This document shows, piece by piece, positions 34,732 to 44,409 of a stretch of DNA of 64,000 nt. Position 1 is the first letter of the stretch. Every line of letters starts with the position of its first letter. The notes under the pieces were generated by a model that made no database searches, was not told the DNA's origin, and worked only from the letters and a program-made list of their open reading frames with translations. The stretch comes from Ardenticatenaceae bacterium (GTDB lineage Bacteria > Chloroflexota > Anaerolineae > Promineifilales > Promineifilaceae), in the NCBI GenBank assembly GCA_020634435.1, contig JACKBS010000004.1, forward strand, positions 496,001 through 560,000, read 5' to 3'. Made by a program: the position numbers and the translations under genes.

Positions 34732-35874
34732 ATGAAACGCACCATTTTTGATGATGAACACAACATGTTTCGCGACGCGGTGCGCCGCTTTGTGCAGAAT
34801 GAAATTGTGCCTTACCACGAGCAGTGGGAGCATGATGGCATTGTGCCGCGCGAGGTTTGGCGGAAGGCGGGCGAGCTGGGCTTTTTGTGCATGGACGCAC
34901 CCGAAGCGTATGGCGGCCTGGAAATTAACGATTTTCGCCACAACGCCATCGTTACGGAAGAGCTAACCCGCGCTGGCGCGTCGGGCGTGGGCTTTGGCCT
35001 GCATAATGACGTAAACATGCCCTACTTCCTCAAATACACCACCGATGAGCAAAAGCAGCGCTGGCTGCCCAAGATGATCTCGGGCGAAATGATTACGGCC
35101 ATCGCTATGACCGAACCTGGGGCTGGTAGTGATTTAAAGGGGGTGCGGACAACGGCCGTTCGTCAGGGCGATCATTATATTGTCAACGGCCAAAAAACAT
35201 TCATCACCAACGGCATCAACAGCGACGCCGTCATCACCGTCGTCAAAACAGACCCGGACAAGGGGCACGCGGGCATCAGCCTACTGATCATCGAACGGGG
35301 CATGGAGGGCTTTGAGCGGGGCCGCAATCTGGAAAAAATTGGCCTGAAGGCGCAGGATACGGCCGAATTGTTTTTCAACAACGTCAAAGTGCCGGTGGAA
35401 AACTTGATGGGTGAAGAGGGCAAAGGGTTTTATTACCTGATGGGTTCCCTGCCGCAGGAGCGGCTTTCCGTGGCGGTGATTGCCGTGGCTGCCTGTGAAG
35501 CCGCCCTGGAAATGACGATCAACTATTGCCAGGAGCGTACTGCCTTTGGCCAGCCCATCGGCAAGTTCCAAAACAGCCGCTTTAAGCTGGCCGAAATGAA
35601 AACCGAGGTTGAGATTGCGCGTGTCTTTGTGGACCGCTGCATCATGGAGCTGAACGCGGGGAATCTGACGGCCGAAGAGGCGGCGATGGCCAAATGGTGG
35701 ACCACCGATTTGCAGGTGCGGGTGATGGACCAATGTTTGCAGCTGCACGGCGGTTATGGCTACATGCTGGAATACCCCATCGCCAAATTTTACCTGGACG
35801 CCCGCGTCCAGCCGATTTACGCCGGGACCAACGAGGTGATGAAAGAGATAATCGGCCGTTCGCTAGGCTTTTAG
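34732..35874 (+). CDS. Acyl-CoA dehydrogenase, long-chain-like
   Basis: This 380-residue enzyme introduces the alpha-beta double bond in acyl-CoA using FAD. It has an N-terminal helix FDDEHNMFRDAVRRFVQNEI, the FAD motif AIAMTEPGAGSDLKGVRTTA, and a C-terminal IYAGTNEVMKEIIGRSLGF. Because alanine stands where the YEGT glutamate of short-chain enzymes would be, the catalytic base is probably the earlier glutamate in VAACEAALEMT, as in long-chain and isovaleryl enzymes. The ATG at 34732 follows GGAGGAGG. Confidence 0.88.
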   Translation: MKRTIFDDEHNMFRDAVRRFVQNEIVPYHEQWEHDGIVPREVWRKAGELGFLCMDAPEAYGGLEINDFRHNAIVTEELTRAGASGVGFGLHNDVNMPYFLKYTTDEQKQRWLPKMISGEMITAIAMTEPGAGSDLKGVRTTAVRQGDHYIVNGQKTFITNGINSDAVITVVKTDPDKGHAGISLLIIERGMEGFERGRNLEKIGLKAQDTAELFFNNVKVPVENLMGEEGKGFYYLMGSLPQERLSVAVIAVAACEAALEMTINYCQERTAFGQPIGKFQNSRFKLAEMKTEVEIARVFVDRCIMELNAGNLTAEEAAMAKWWTTDLQVRVMDQCLQLHGGYGYMLEYPIAKFYLDARVQPIYAGTNEVMKEIIGRSLGF

Positions 35875-35922
35875 ATACGATAACCGAGGAGGAAGCTGCT
35901 TGCTCCGCCAATTAGAGAGAAA

Positions 35923-36837
35923 ATGGACAAAATTTTAGAGACAGAGCGGTTGTGGTTACGGCCGTTTCAACCCCACCATCTGCCTGATTTACACAAAATG
36001 TACAGTGATGCGCCGACGATGCGCTTTATGCCGTCGTTGCCGCACGCCGATTTGGCCGCCACCGAGCGAGAAATGGCCCAGCAAATGCAGCATCCCGATG
36101 CGCATTTGTGGGTGATTTGCCTTAAAGAAAGTGACGAGGCGATTGGCGTGGTGAACTACCTGGGTGGCACGCGGATTCCGGGCATGGGCTATGTCATCCG
36201 GCGCGAATATTGGGGACAGGGCATCACCGCCGAGGCGTGTCGCGCTGCGCTGGGTTATGGTTTCGATGAGCTGGGTCTGGAACAGGTGGAGCTGTGGATT
36301 GACACCACCAACTATGCGTCGCAGCGGGTGGCGCAAAAGCTTAACTTTCGCGTGAAGGGGCGCATTCCGTTGAAATATGCGCACGAAAGCAAAGAGCACA
36401 CGATGCTGATTTACGGCCTGTGGGCACACGAGTGGCGTGGCGTGCCGGAGCCAGAGCGTGAGACCACGTTTTACCGCACCGAGCCTGTGCTGCTGGTGCA
36501 TGACGTGGCGGAAACGGCCGCTTTCTACCGTGACAAATTAGGCTTCTCCATCGACTTCCTTTACGGCGATCCACCCGTGCACGCGGGCATCTCGCGTGGG
36601 GATTGGACGACCAGCGGTGCGGTGCTTCAGCTGTCGCAGGTGCCGCCAGAGCGGGCCATCGTGCCCTCAGGCTACCTCTATATCTTTGTCGGGCGCGACA
36701 TTGACCAGCTGTACGAATCGTACCGGGCAGCGGGGGTAACCATGCAGGATGAGCCAACCAGCTACCCGTGGGGCCTGCGCGAATTTGCCATTGAGGACAA
36801 CAACGGCCACATTTTGCGCTTTGGCACGCATGTTTGA
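35923..36837 (+). CDS. GNAT acetyltransferase fused to a VOC domain
   Basis: The first ~170 residues are a GNAT domain of the RimJ/RimL sort: ETERLWLRPFQPHHL, GYVIRREYWGQGITAEACRA with the acetyl-CoA loop, and NYASQRVAQKLNFR. Residues ~180-304 form a glyoxalase/bleomycin-resistance (VOC) domain with LLVHDVAETAAFYRDKLGFS, YIFVGRDIDQLYE and FAIEDNNGHILRFG. The join between them is short (HEWRGVPEPERET). Such fusions are unusual, and the substrate is unknown. The ATG at 35923 lies 49 bases after the dehydrogenase. Confidence 0.82.
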   Translation: MDKILETERLWLRPFQPHHLPDLHKMYSDAPTMRFMPSLPHADLAATEREMAQQMQHPDAHLWVICLKESDEAIGVVNYLGGTRIPGMGYVIRREYWGQGITAEACRAALGYGFDELGLEQVELWIDTTNYASQRVAQKLNFRVKGRIPLKYAHESKEHTMLIYGLWAHEWRGVPEPERETTFYRTEPVLLVHDVAETAAFYRDKLGFSIDFLYGDPPVHAGISRGDWTTSGAVLQLSQVPPERAIVPSGYLYIFVGRDIDQLYESYRAAGVTMQDEPTSYPWGLREFAIEDNNGHILRFGTHV

Positions 36838-37046
36838 GCCTCATCCGGCAGCTCTGGTACAATCGGAAGCCGAACTTTAAGTGAGTTCAGTCAAACTGGA
36901 ATTTGGGCCGTGAGAAACGGCCGTTTCCCAATCCATCAATGACTCTACTGAAAAGGAGGCACAGAGGCGCAAGCCAAAAAATCTGTGTCATCTGTGAAAT
37001 CTGTGGTTTATCGGTAGAGCCATCAATTAACAAGGACAGAACTTTT

Positions 37047-37934
37047 ATGAAAGGCATCATCCTGTCGGGTGGCAGCGGTACACGGCTGTACCCGCTCACC
37101 ATTTCCCTCTCGAAACAAATTCTCCCTCTCTTCAACAAACCCATGATTTATTATCCGCTCTCGGTCTTTATGCTGGCCGACATCCGGGAAATCCTGATTA
37201 TTTCCACGCCACACCACATTGCCCTGTACCAGGAGCTGTTTGGTGATGGCTCGCGGCTGGGCCTCAAGATTGAGTATGCCATCCAGCCTGAACCGCGCGG
37301 CATCGCCCAGGCCTTTGTCATCGGTGAAGAGTTCATCAACAATGAGCCGTGCGCCCTGATTTTGGGCGACAACTTCCTGTACGGCCCTGGCCTGTCTGAA
37401 ATTTTGCAAAGCGCTGGCAAGCTGGATGATGGTGGCCTGGTTTTTGCTTACTACGTGCGCGACCCAGAACGGTACGGCGTAGTCGAGTTTGACAAGGATT
37501 ACAAGGCGATCAGCATCGAGGAAAAACCGGCCGAGCCAAAATCAAACTACGCCGTGACGGGTCTCTATTTTTACGACAAGGAAGTGGTGGAAATTGCCAA
37601 AAATCTCAAGCCGTCGGCCCGGCATGAGTACGAAATTACGGACGTGAACAATGAATACCTCAAGCGGGGCAAGCTAAAGGTGCAGCAGTTGGGTCGTGGC
37701 TATGCCTGGATGGATACGGGCACGCATGACAGCTTGCTGGAGGCCAGCAACTACGTGCAGACCATTGAGCATCGGCAGGGCTTGAAGATTGGCTGCGTGG
37801 AGGAGATTGCTTACCGCAAGGGGTACATCGGCGCGAAGGAACTGCTGGATATCGCCTCGGTGTCCAAAGACAACGAGTATTGCGTCTACCTACGCTGGCT
37901 GGCGCAGCGCCCGCGTGAGGCGAAAAACCTATGA
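37047..37934 (+). CDS. rmlA: Glucose-1-phosphate thymidylyltransferase
   Basis: The 295-residue nucleotidyltransferase starts MKGIILSGGSGTRLYPLT, the consensus opening of RmlA/RfbA. It has FNKPMIYYPLSVFMLA, ILGDNFLYGPG and an EIAYRKGYIG region typical of the short, tetrameric RmlA. It makes dTDP-glucose from dTTP and glucose-1-phosphate, the first step to dTDP-rhamnose. No other rml gene is in the window, so it may feed another pathway. Its last codons overlap the start of the MazG-like gene. Confidence 0.92.
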   Translation: MKGIILSGGSGTRLYPLTISLSKQILPLFNKPMIYYPLSVFMLADIREILIISTPHHIALYQELFGDGSRLGLKIEYAIQPEPRGIAQAFVIGEEFINNEPCALILGDNFLYGPGLSEILQSAGKLDDGGLVFAYYVRDPERYGVVEFDKDYKAISIEEKPAEPKSNYAVTGLYFYDKEVVEIAKNLKPSARHEYEITDVNNEYLKRGKLKVQQLGRGYAWMDTGTHDSLLEASNYVQTIEHRQGLKIGCVEEIAYRKGYIGAKELLDIASVSKDNEYCVYLRWLAQRPREAKNL

Positions 37935-38269
37935 GCGATGTGACCATCCGGCAAATGCAAAAAACGGTAGACGAGTGGGTGCGGACGATTGGCGTGCGTT
38001 ATTACTCGGAGTTGACAAATACGGCCGTACTCATGGAAGAAGTGGGCGAAGTGGCCCGCATCATGGCCCGGCAGTACGGCGACCAAAGCTTCAAAAAGAG
38101 CGACGAAACGGTCAACCTGGCCGACGAAATTGCGGACGTACTCTTTGTGCTAACCTGCATTGCCAACCAGACCGGCATTGATTTAACGGCCGCTTTCCAC
38201 AAAAACATGGACAAAAAGACCGTCCGCGACAAAGATCGCCACGCCAACAACCCCAAGCTGCAATCTTGA
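37931..38269 (+). CDS. MazG-like nucleotide pyrophosphohydrolase
   Basis: This 112-residue, all-helical protein has EEVGEVARIMA and DEIADVLFVLT, the EEXXE-(12-28)-EXXD pattern of MazG-type pyrophosphohydrolases. The short form removes pyrophosphate from unwanted nucleotides. Overlap with rmlA (ATGA) suggests co-translation, which is interesting as rmlA releases pyrophosphate, but a functional link is not shown. Confidence 0.85.
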   Translation: MSDVTIRQMQKTVDEWVRTIGVRYYSELTNTAVLMEEVGEVARIMARQYGDQSFKKSDETVNLADEIADVLFVLTCIANQTGIDLTAAFHKNMDKKTVRDKDRHANNPKLQS

Positions 38270-38426
38270 GCGGAAATTTCATGAAAGATTTCGCAGATTG
38301 AAATGGCTACAACGAATTGGAGTAAATAACGAATTTTTTGTGATAGGCTTCCATTCGTTTGTTACTAAAATTTGTTGTTGTCACTCTGATTTCTCCAACT
38401 TACAAAAACTTTAATTGAGGCGAACA

Positions 38427-39296
38427 ATGATCGAACTGGAAAAAGTATTGGGCCACGAATATAAACCAGCAGACTATGTTTACACTGAGCGAGATGTGAG
38501 CCTGTACGCGCTGTCGGTGGGGGCGGCGGCCGATCCGATGGATGCGGAAGAGCTGAAGTTTGTCTACGAGCTGAGCGGCGACTTTACGCCGCTGCCGACG
38601 ATGGCGGTGGTGTTTCCCTTTGTCCTGTTTTGGCAAATTACGCAGGTGCCGGGGCTGGAGTTTAACCCGATGATGCTGCTGCACGGCGAGCAATATTTGG
38701 AACTGAAACGGCCGTTGCCCAACTCCGCCACCATTCACAATACCGCGAAGATTACGGCCGTTTACGACAAAGGCAAAGGCGCGGTCCTCCTCACCGACAC
38801 GATTAGCACCGACGGGCAGGGCAACGAAGTCGCCTTCAACCAATCCTCGGTCTACATTCGCGGCCTCGGTGGCTTTGGCGGCGAGCGCGGCCCCTCCACC
38901 AGCGAAGAAAACCTGCCGCCCAACCGCCCACCCGACGCCGTGCACACCCAACAAACCCGCCCCGATCAGGCGCTGCTCTACCGCCTCAGCTCCGGCGACG
39001 GCAACCCGCTGCACGCCGATCCGCAAATGGCGGCACTCGGCGGCTTCCGCCAGCCCATTTTGCACGGACTGTGTACCTTTGGCTTTGCTGGCCGCGCCGT
39101 GCTGAAACATTTTGCCAATAACGACCCGGCTCGCTTCAAGAGCATCAAGGTGCGCTTTAGTAAGCACGTTTTCCCCGGCGAAACGATTGTCACCGAAATG
39201 TGGCGCGAATCGGACACGCGCATCATCTTCCAAAGCAAAGTCGCTGAGCGGGATGAAGTGGTGCTGTCAAATTCGGCCGTTGAGCTGCACCTGTAG
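38427..39296 (+). CDS. MaoC-type 2-enoyl-CoA hydratase
   Basis: The 289-residue protein has two hot-dog halves. The C-terminal half carries the hydratase-2 motif LSSGDGNPLHADPQMAALGG followed by PILHGLCTFG, supplying the aspartate and histidine. It hydrates 2-enoyl-CoA, probably to the R-hydroxyacyl-CoA. The N-terminal half (TERDVSLYALSVGAAADP) is typical of the eukaryotic-type double-hot-dog hydratases. The ATG at 38427 follows TTGAGG. Confidence 0.87.
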   Translation: MIELEKVLGHEYKPADYVYTERDVSLYALSVGAAADPMDAEELKFVYELSGDFTPLPTMAVVFPFVLFWQITQVPGLEFNPMMLLHGEQYLELKRPLPNSATIHNTAKITAVYDKGKGAVLLTDTISTDGQGNEVAFNQSSVYIRGLGGFGGERGPSTSEENLPPNRPPDAVHTQQTRPDQALLYRLSSGDGNPLHADPQMAALGGFRQPILHGLCTFGFAGRAVLKHFANNDPARFKSIKVRFSKHVFPGETIVTEMWRESDTRIIFQSKVAERDEVVLSNSAVELHL

Positions 39297-39303
39297 CGCG
39301 TAG

Positions 39304-39362
39304 AGACCCCAGGGGTTTGGTTGTGTTTTGACCCAAAAATGACAGGTAAACCCCTGGGGTCT
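39304..39362 (+). terminator. Long hairpin after the hydratase gene
   Basis: AGACCCCAGGGGTTT (39304-39318) pairs exactly with AAACCCCTGGGGTCT (39348-39362) and is followed by TTTT. The 15-bp stem with a 29-base loop resembles a terminator, or one more dispersed palindrome. Confidence 0.6.
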
Positions 39363-39383
39363 TTTAACCTGGAGAAATTACAC

Positions 39384-40343
39384 ATGGGCAAATTTGACCT
39401 CAAAACGATGAACATTACCCGCCTGGTGGGCATTATCTTCCTGGTCCTGGGGCTGATTTTTGGTGTGTCTGGTTTCCTCAACCAGCACCCTGGCCGATTC
39501 AGCTTCAGCGATGTGGTGGAAGATTTTTACGCCAACATCAGCTCCGAGCTGTTCAGCATTGCCACCACCGTGCTGCTCATCGACTACCTCAACGAGCGTC
39601 GGGAGAGCCAGCGACGTAAAGAGTTGCTCATCCGCGAGCTGAGCAGCGCCAGCAATGCCATCACTCTGCGCGCCGTAGCCGAGCTAAAGTCGGAAGGATG
39701 GCTGTCGGATGGGTCACTCCATGCCGCTAGCCTGGTTGAGGCCAATTTGAACAGTGCTGTGCTAACCGGGGCCTCGTTTGTCGGGGCAATTTTTGAGCGG
39801 GCACAGCTCAACAAGGTTGATTTTCGTGACGCGGACCTGACCGGGGTGAGCTTTGAAGGCGCCAAGCTGGAAGAGGCCGATCTGCGTGGGGCGAAACTGG
39901 TCGATGCCCATTTTGCCCGTGCGGATTTGACGGGCGTCAAGCTTACCGGCCAGGATTTGCGCAACGTGAATCTGTTTGGTGCGGAAATCAACATGGCCAA
40001 TCTGGATGGGGTAAATTTAAGCGAGGCCAAAATCAATGGGTTGGATTTGCGAGGCTCCAGCCTGTGCAAAGCACAGCTAACTCATGCCAAGCTCCATTTT
40101 GTGAACCTGAAAGGGGGTACGCTGAGTGAGGCCAATCTGGAAAAAGCCAATCTGAACGGAGCCAATTTGAACGGCGCATTCTTGAACTGGACCAATTTGC
40201 GCGGGGCTTACCTCTTCAATGCCGATCTCACTGGTGCAGACCTCAGCGGTGCCGATATGACCGGTGCCCGGGTTACCCCTGAGCAGTTAGCGACGGTGAA
40301 ATCTTTGAAGAACGCCACGTTGCCGGATGGAACGAAGCAGTAG
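39384..40343 (+). CDS. Membrane-anchored pentapeptide-repeat protein
   Basis: The 319-residue protein has a hydrophobic helix near residues 8-30 (LVGIIFLVLGLIFGVSGFL), a second at ~55-70 (LFSIATTVLLIDYL), and then a pentapeptide-repeat solenoid from ~105 to 300. The repeats have the A(D/N)LXX form, for example DLTGADLSGADMTGARV. The role is unknown. The ATG at 39384 follows CTGGAGA. Confidence 0.83.
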   Translation: MGKFDLKTMNITRLVGIIFLVLGLIFGVSGFLNQHPGRFSFSDVVEDFYANISSELFSIATTVLLIDYLNERRESQRRKELLIRELSSASNAITLRAVAELKSEGWLSDGSLHAASLVEANLNSAVLTGASFVGAIFERAQLNKVDFRDADLTGVSFEGAKLEEADLRGAKLVDAHFARADLTGVKLTGQDLRNVNLFGAEINMANLDGVNLSEAKINGLDLRGSSLCKAQLTHAKLHFVNLKGGTLSEANLEKANLNGANLNGAFLNWTNLRGAYLFNADLTGADLSGADMTGARVTPEQLATVKSLKNATLPDGTKQ

Positions 40344-40347
40344 TTGA

Positions 40348-40413
40348 GTAAAAAGTGAAAAGTAAAAAGTGATAAGTGGGCTCACTTATCACTTTTTACT
40401 TTTCACTTATCAC
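40348..40413. repeat. AAAAGTGATAAGTG-type palindrome
   Basis: Arms AAAAAGTGAAAAGTAAAAAG and its inverse face each other around GTGGGCTCAC. The right half supplies the last codon and stop of the S9 peptidase on the minus strand. Confidence 0.7.
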
Positions 40414-42703
40414 TGGCATTTCCTTCCCACACCTCTTCATGCACGACCTTCAGCCCTCCAGCCTGAGCGGCCGCCAGGTGCAAGCAGCCTAGAACTGTTT
40501 GGGCAAACGGCCGTTCCCCTACCTTCTCCGAATACAAAACCAGCTTACTACAATTGAGGTCTGCTAACTGCTGGCCAATTTTCTCAGCCAGCCGGGCCGC
40601 TTCTGGCAGCGCAAACTTAACAGGGGCGTCGGCCTGTTCCGGGGCGATGAGGCCATCGCTAGAGAAGGCAAAACAGTCGGCCTCGTCGTGGATGGCCCAG
40701 TGGCGTAATTCTTCTAGCTGCGCTGGACTGCCGTAGCCGATGTAACACGGCCGTTTCACTACCTCTTTTTCCTCACTCCAAATCCATTGGTTAAACCAGT
40801 CCAGATTGTCCTGCATGATCTGGCGCGACTGGCGCGGCTTGCTGGGACCATGCCCCATGCCGGGATAAGTGACTAGCCGAGCCGGGACGTTCATGTCGCG
40901 CAGGCCCTGGTACAGTTCGTAGGCGTTGGGCAGGGGGACACGTACATCGTTACGGCCGTGTTGGATCAACGTCGGCGTTTGCGCGGTTTTGATGTAGGTC
41001 ATCGGCGATGTTTGGGCATAGATTTCCATCTCCTCCCACGGAGTGGCTTCCAGGTAATGGCGCGTAAATGGATGCACGTCTGTGTTGACATAATATGTCA
41101 TCCAGTTGGAAATACCTGCCCCGGCGGAAATTGCTTTGAATCGGTCGCTGTACGTAGAAATGAACATGGAGATGTAGCCGCCCTGGCTCCAACCCATCGA
41201 GCCAACCCGGTCACCATCGACCCAGCCTTCGGCGATGAGCGCATCCACGCCGCTGATAACGTCATTATAGTCGCCTAGGCCGAGGTTGCGCACATTGTGC
41301 GCCTGGAAGGCTGCACCGTAGCCGATGCTGCCCCGGTAGTTGGGCTGCAAAATGATCGCCTCTTTGGCGGTCCACAACGGTAAGGGATAGAGGCGACGGT
41401 CGTACCGAGCCACTTTTTGCAGCAGCGATGCCCAGCTCGGTCCACCGTGGATGGCTACCAGCAGGGGATATTTCTTTTGTGGATCAAAATCTACTGGTTT
41501 GGTGAGTACGCCTTCAACGGCCGTTCCGTCGGAACTGTGCCATTGGTATGCTTCTGGCTCGCTCAACTGCCAATCGGCAACGGCTTCGCTAAGGTTGGTC
41601 AGGTTGCGCCATTCGCCCGTTTGCAGATTCAATAGAACAACTTCGCCCAGCTGACGGCCGTTTTCCATCACCATCGCCGCAAAACGGCCGTCTTTTTGCA
41701 CGCTGGCCATGTGGCCAAAGGTCAGCCAGCCTTCATCCAGGTTCGGCGAGAGCTGGGTGACGGTTCCGTTGGTCGTGTCCAGGCGGTAAAAATGCATACT
41801 GGTGCGGTGAACGGCCGTAAACAGCACTCCCTCATCCACCCATGCCAGGGGCGCTATGTTTTCTTCCCAATCGGTGGGAATGGGCTTTCGCTCGCCGCTT
41901 TCCAGATCGATTAGGTACGGCTTCTCGGACTGGTAATACTTTTCGCCAAACTGCAAAAAGAAGAGGAAACGGCCGTCTGGCGAATAGGCAGGTGTTAAAT
42001 AGCCAGGCGGGGTCAATGGCTTCAGCTGTAAGGTGGACAGTTCTATTTGGTACAGCCGCGACTTCTCTAAAATGCCCATGTCGGGGTTGGGCGGGGCGGC
42101 GAAGGCGATAAATTTGCCGTCGGGTGACCAGCGAAACTGGAAGACGGTAAACTGCTTACCACCGGTCAGGCGGCGCAGCTTTTTGTCGGGCAGCGTCAGC
42201 TGCCAGAGGTGGGTGTACTGAAAATCCTCATCCTCGACCTGATACTTGCCAAACGTTTTTTCACGCTCCTTGTCGGCATCGCTTTCAGGATCAACGGCCG
42301 TAAATGCCAGCGATTGTCCGTCCGGTGCCCAAAGGAACTGCTGCACGCCGGTTTTGCTCTGGCTCAACCGTTCCGCTTCGCCGCCAGCAATGGCCAGCTG
42401 GTAGATTTGGCGGCACTCGTCCCCCTCGCGCTGGGAGATAAAGGCCAGGAAACGGCCGTCGGGCGACCAGCGTGGGTGGCGGCTGCCGTTGGCCGTGAAG
42501 GTTAGCTGGCGCGGTTCGGGTTGATCCTCCGTGGCCACCTCAGTGGAGACCAGCCAGATTTGCGAAATGTAGCTGTCTTTTTCCCAATCGGGTTGGCTCA
42601 GTTCATAAGCGACCAAACGGCCGTCGGGTGAGATTTGTGCGGTTTCCAGGGCGGGTAGCTCGATGAGCTCCTGAATGGTGGGGATATGTTTTGGGTCTGT
42701 CAT
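40403..42703 (-). CDS. S9-family serine peptidase with an extra C-terminal domain
   Basis: The 766-residue protein starts with a seven-bladed beta-propeller made of WSPDGKFIAF-type repeats (residues ~20-400) and ends in an alpha/beta-hydrolase peptidase. The catalytic serine is in GWSQGGY (~506), the aspartate in HGRNDVRVP (~583) and the histidine in GMGHGP (~617). It resembles acylaminoacyl peptidase or dipeptidyl-peptidase IV-like enzymes. From about residue 650 there is an additional ~115-residue domain (KRPCYIGYG to EVWEGNA) that usual family members lack. The start is the ATG at 42703. Confidence 0.88.
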   Translation of the reverse strand: MTDPKHIPTIQELIELPALETAQISPDGRLVAYELSQPDWEKDSYISQIWLVSTEVATEDQPEPRQLTFTANGSRHPRWSPDGRFLAFISQREGDECRQIYQLAIAGGEAERLSQSKTGVQQFLWAPDGQSLAFTAVDPESDADKEREKTFGKYQVEDEDFQYTHLWQLTLPDKKLRRLTGGKQFTVFQFRWSPDGKFIAFAAPPNPDMGILEKSRLYQIELSTLQLKPLTPPGYLTPAYSPDGRFLFFLQFGEKYYQSEKPYLIDLESGERKPIPTDWEENIAPLAWVDEGVLFTAVHRTSMHFYRLDTTNGTVTQLSPNLDEGWLTFGHMASVQKDGRFAAMVMENGRQLGEVVLLNLQTGEWRNLTNLSEAVADWQLSEPEAYQWHSSDGTAVEGVLTKPVDFDPQKKYPLLVAIHGGPSWASLLQKVARYDRRLYPLPLWTAKEAIILQPNYRGSIGYGAAFQAHNVRNLGLGDYNDVISGVDALIAEGWVDGDRVGSMGWSQGGYISMFISTYSDRFKAISAGAGISNWMTYYVNTDVHPFTRHYLEATPWEEMEIYAQTSPMTYIKTAQTPTLIQHGRNDVRVPLPNAYELYQGLRDMNVPARLVTYPGMGHGPSKPRQSRQIMQDNLDWFNQWIWSEEKEVVKRPCYIGYGSPAQLEELRHWAIHDEADCFAFSSDGLIAPEQADAPVKFALPEAARLAEKIGQQLADLNCSKLVLYSEKVGERPFAQTVLGCLHLAAAQAGGLKVVHEEVWEGNASDK

Positions 42704-42967
42704 GGGCTGATTATACTCAGGTTTGTCGGGTCTTATTGTAAATTCAACTGCAAACTGCCTGCAAAAACGCCAGGTTCTAGGGAAGATGTTTCCAAACAAC
42801 TAGCCTGTTTTACAAAAATCATGCGCCCTTAGTGAAATGTTGCACGAACGGCCGTTTGTGCTACAAAAGATCACCACCCACACCTGCTACAGACACCACT
42901 TTCAGCTCCCACCTGGCACCAAATCGGTGTCCGTTTTTTATAGTAACCTTTCGACGGAGCAATAATT

Positions 42968-44215
42968 ATGGACTCTCTACAAGCATTACAAGAAAAATAC
43001 CAGGCCGTTCAGGCAATGAAGCTCAATCTAAACATGCAGCGCGGTCAGCCTTCAGATGAGGATTTTGATCTCTCCAACCCGATGCTGACCATTTTGGACG
43101 AGACAGACCTTGTGACGCCCAGCGGTATTGCTCTGCGCAACTATCCTGGCGGGCAGGCGGGCTTGCCAGAAGCACGTGCCCTCTTTGCCACCATTTTGGG
43201 CGTCAAGCCAGAAGAAATGATCGTGGGCAACAATGCCAGCCTGAAGCTGATGAGCAACACGCTAATGTGGGCGCTGCTGCGCGGCCTCAAGCACAGCGAC
43301 GGCCCGTGGGTCAACCAGTCGCCTAAAATGATTGTGACGGTGCCGGGTTACGACCGCCATTTTTCGCTGCTAGATGCGTTGGGTTTTGAACTGCTCAGCG
43401 TGCCCATGACGCCCAACGGCCCGGATATGGATGCTGTGGAAGCGCTTGCTGCCAGCGATCCGTCCGTCAAGGGCATCATGTTTGTACCCACCTACAGCAA
43501 TCCCACAGGCGATACTGTCTCCGACGAAACGGTGCGGCGACTGGTGGGCATGAAAACGGCCGCTCCCGATTTCACCATTTTTGCCGATGACGCCTACCGC
43601 GTGCATCACCTCACCGATGAGCCTGCCGAGCCGCTCAACCTGCTGCGCGCTGCCGAGGAAGCAGGCAATCCCGACCGGGTGATTCTTTTTGGTTCCACTT
43701 CCAAAATAACCTTTGCCGGGGCGGGGATTGGCTTTATGGCCAGCAGTGTGGCCAACGTGGCTTATTTAAACAAGCTCACTGGCTTTCAGTCGATTGGACC
43801 CAACAAGGTAGAGCAGTACCGCCACGTTAAGTTCATCAACAGCTATCCCGGTGGCCTGGATGGCTTAATGCGCGATCACGCAACTCTGTTGCGGCCCAAA
43901 TTTGACGCGGTTCAAGAGGTATTGGGGCGGGAATTGGGCGACGGCCGTTTTGCCACCTGGACCCATCCCAAAGGCGGCTACTTTGTCAGTCTAGACACCG
44001 TATGCCCGGTAGCGGACCGTGTGGTAGAGCTGGCTAAAGGGGCGGGCGTGGCCCTGACCCCGGCAGGTGCCACCTATCCCCACGAAAAAGACCCCAACAA
44101 CAGCAACATCCGCCTCTCTCCCAGCCGCCCGCCCGTCGCCGAAGTTGCCCAGGCGATGGAAGTTGTGGCCCTCTGCGTGAAGATTGCCACGCTGGAGTAT
44201 GACGCACCGGCTTAA
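42968..44215 (+). CDS. Aspartate aminotransferase-like PLP enzyme
   Basis: The 415-residue protein is a fold-type I PLP aminotransferase, probably of the Asp_aminotransf (MocR-like) class. It has NMQRGQPSDEDFDL, a GNNASLKLM pyrophosphate-binding region, TYSNPTGDTV, DDAYRVHHL, and the PLP lysine in GSTSKITFAGAG near residue 240. It probably transaminates aspartate or a related amino acid. The ATG at 42968 is preceded by CGGAGC. Confidence 0.87.
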   Translation: MDSLQALQEKYQAVQAMKLNLNMQRGQPSDEDFDLSNPMLTILDETDLVTPSGIALRNYPGGQAGLPEARALFATILGVKPEEMIVGNNASLKLMSNTLMWALLRGLKHSDGPWVNQSPKMIVTVPGYDRHFSLLDALGFELLSVPMTPNGPDMDAVEALAASDPSVKGIMFVPTYSNPTGDTVSDETVRRLVGMKTAAPDFTIFADDAYRVHHLTDEPAEPLNLLRAAEEAGNPDRVILFGSTSKITFAGAGIGFMASSVANVAYLNKLTGFQSIGPNKVEQYRHVKFINSYPGGLDGLMRDHATLLRPKFDAVQEVLGRELGDGRFATWTHPKGGYFVSLDTVCPVADRVVELAKGAGVALTPAGATYPHEKDPNNSNIRLSPSRPPVAEVAQAMEVVALCVKIATLEYDAPA

Positions 44216-44235
44216 AGTGGGGAAGTAAAAAGTGT

Positions 44236-44293
44236 TTCACGCAAAGGCGCAAAGGATTAGATTTCCCTTTGCGCCTTTGCGCCTTTGCGTGAA
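44236..44293. repeat. GCAAAGGCGC-type palindrome
   Basis: Arms TTCACGCAAAGGCGCAAAGG and the facing CCTTTGCGCCTTTGCGC plus CTTTGCGTGAA form a long stem. A partial relative (CTTTGCGTGA) is at 59845. Confidence 0.7.
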
Positions 44294-44409
44294 ATTTAGC
44301 TTCGATGGGATATGGTTTATCAATTTTGTACCACCCGCCGCGTGAAAATTCCCTGAACTTACCATCTTCCTGCTAGACATAACGCCCCAATCGTTTACAA
44401 TGAGACGCT

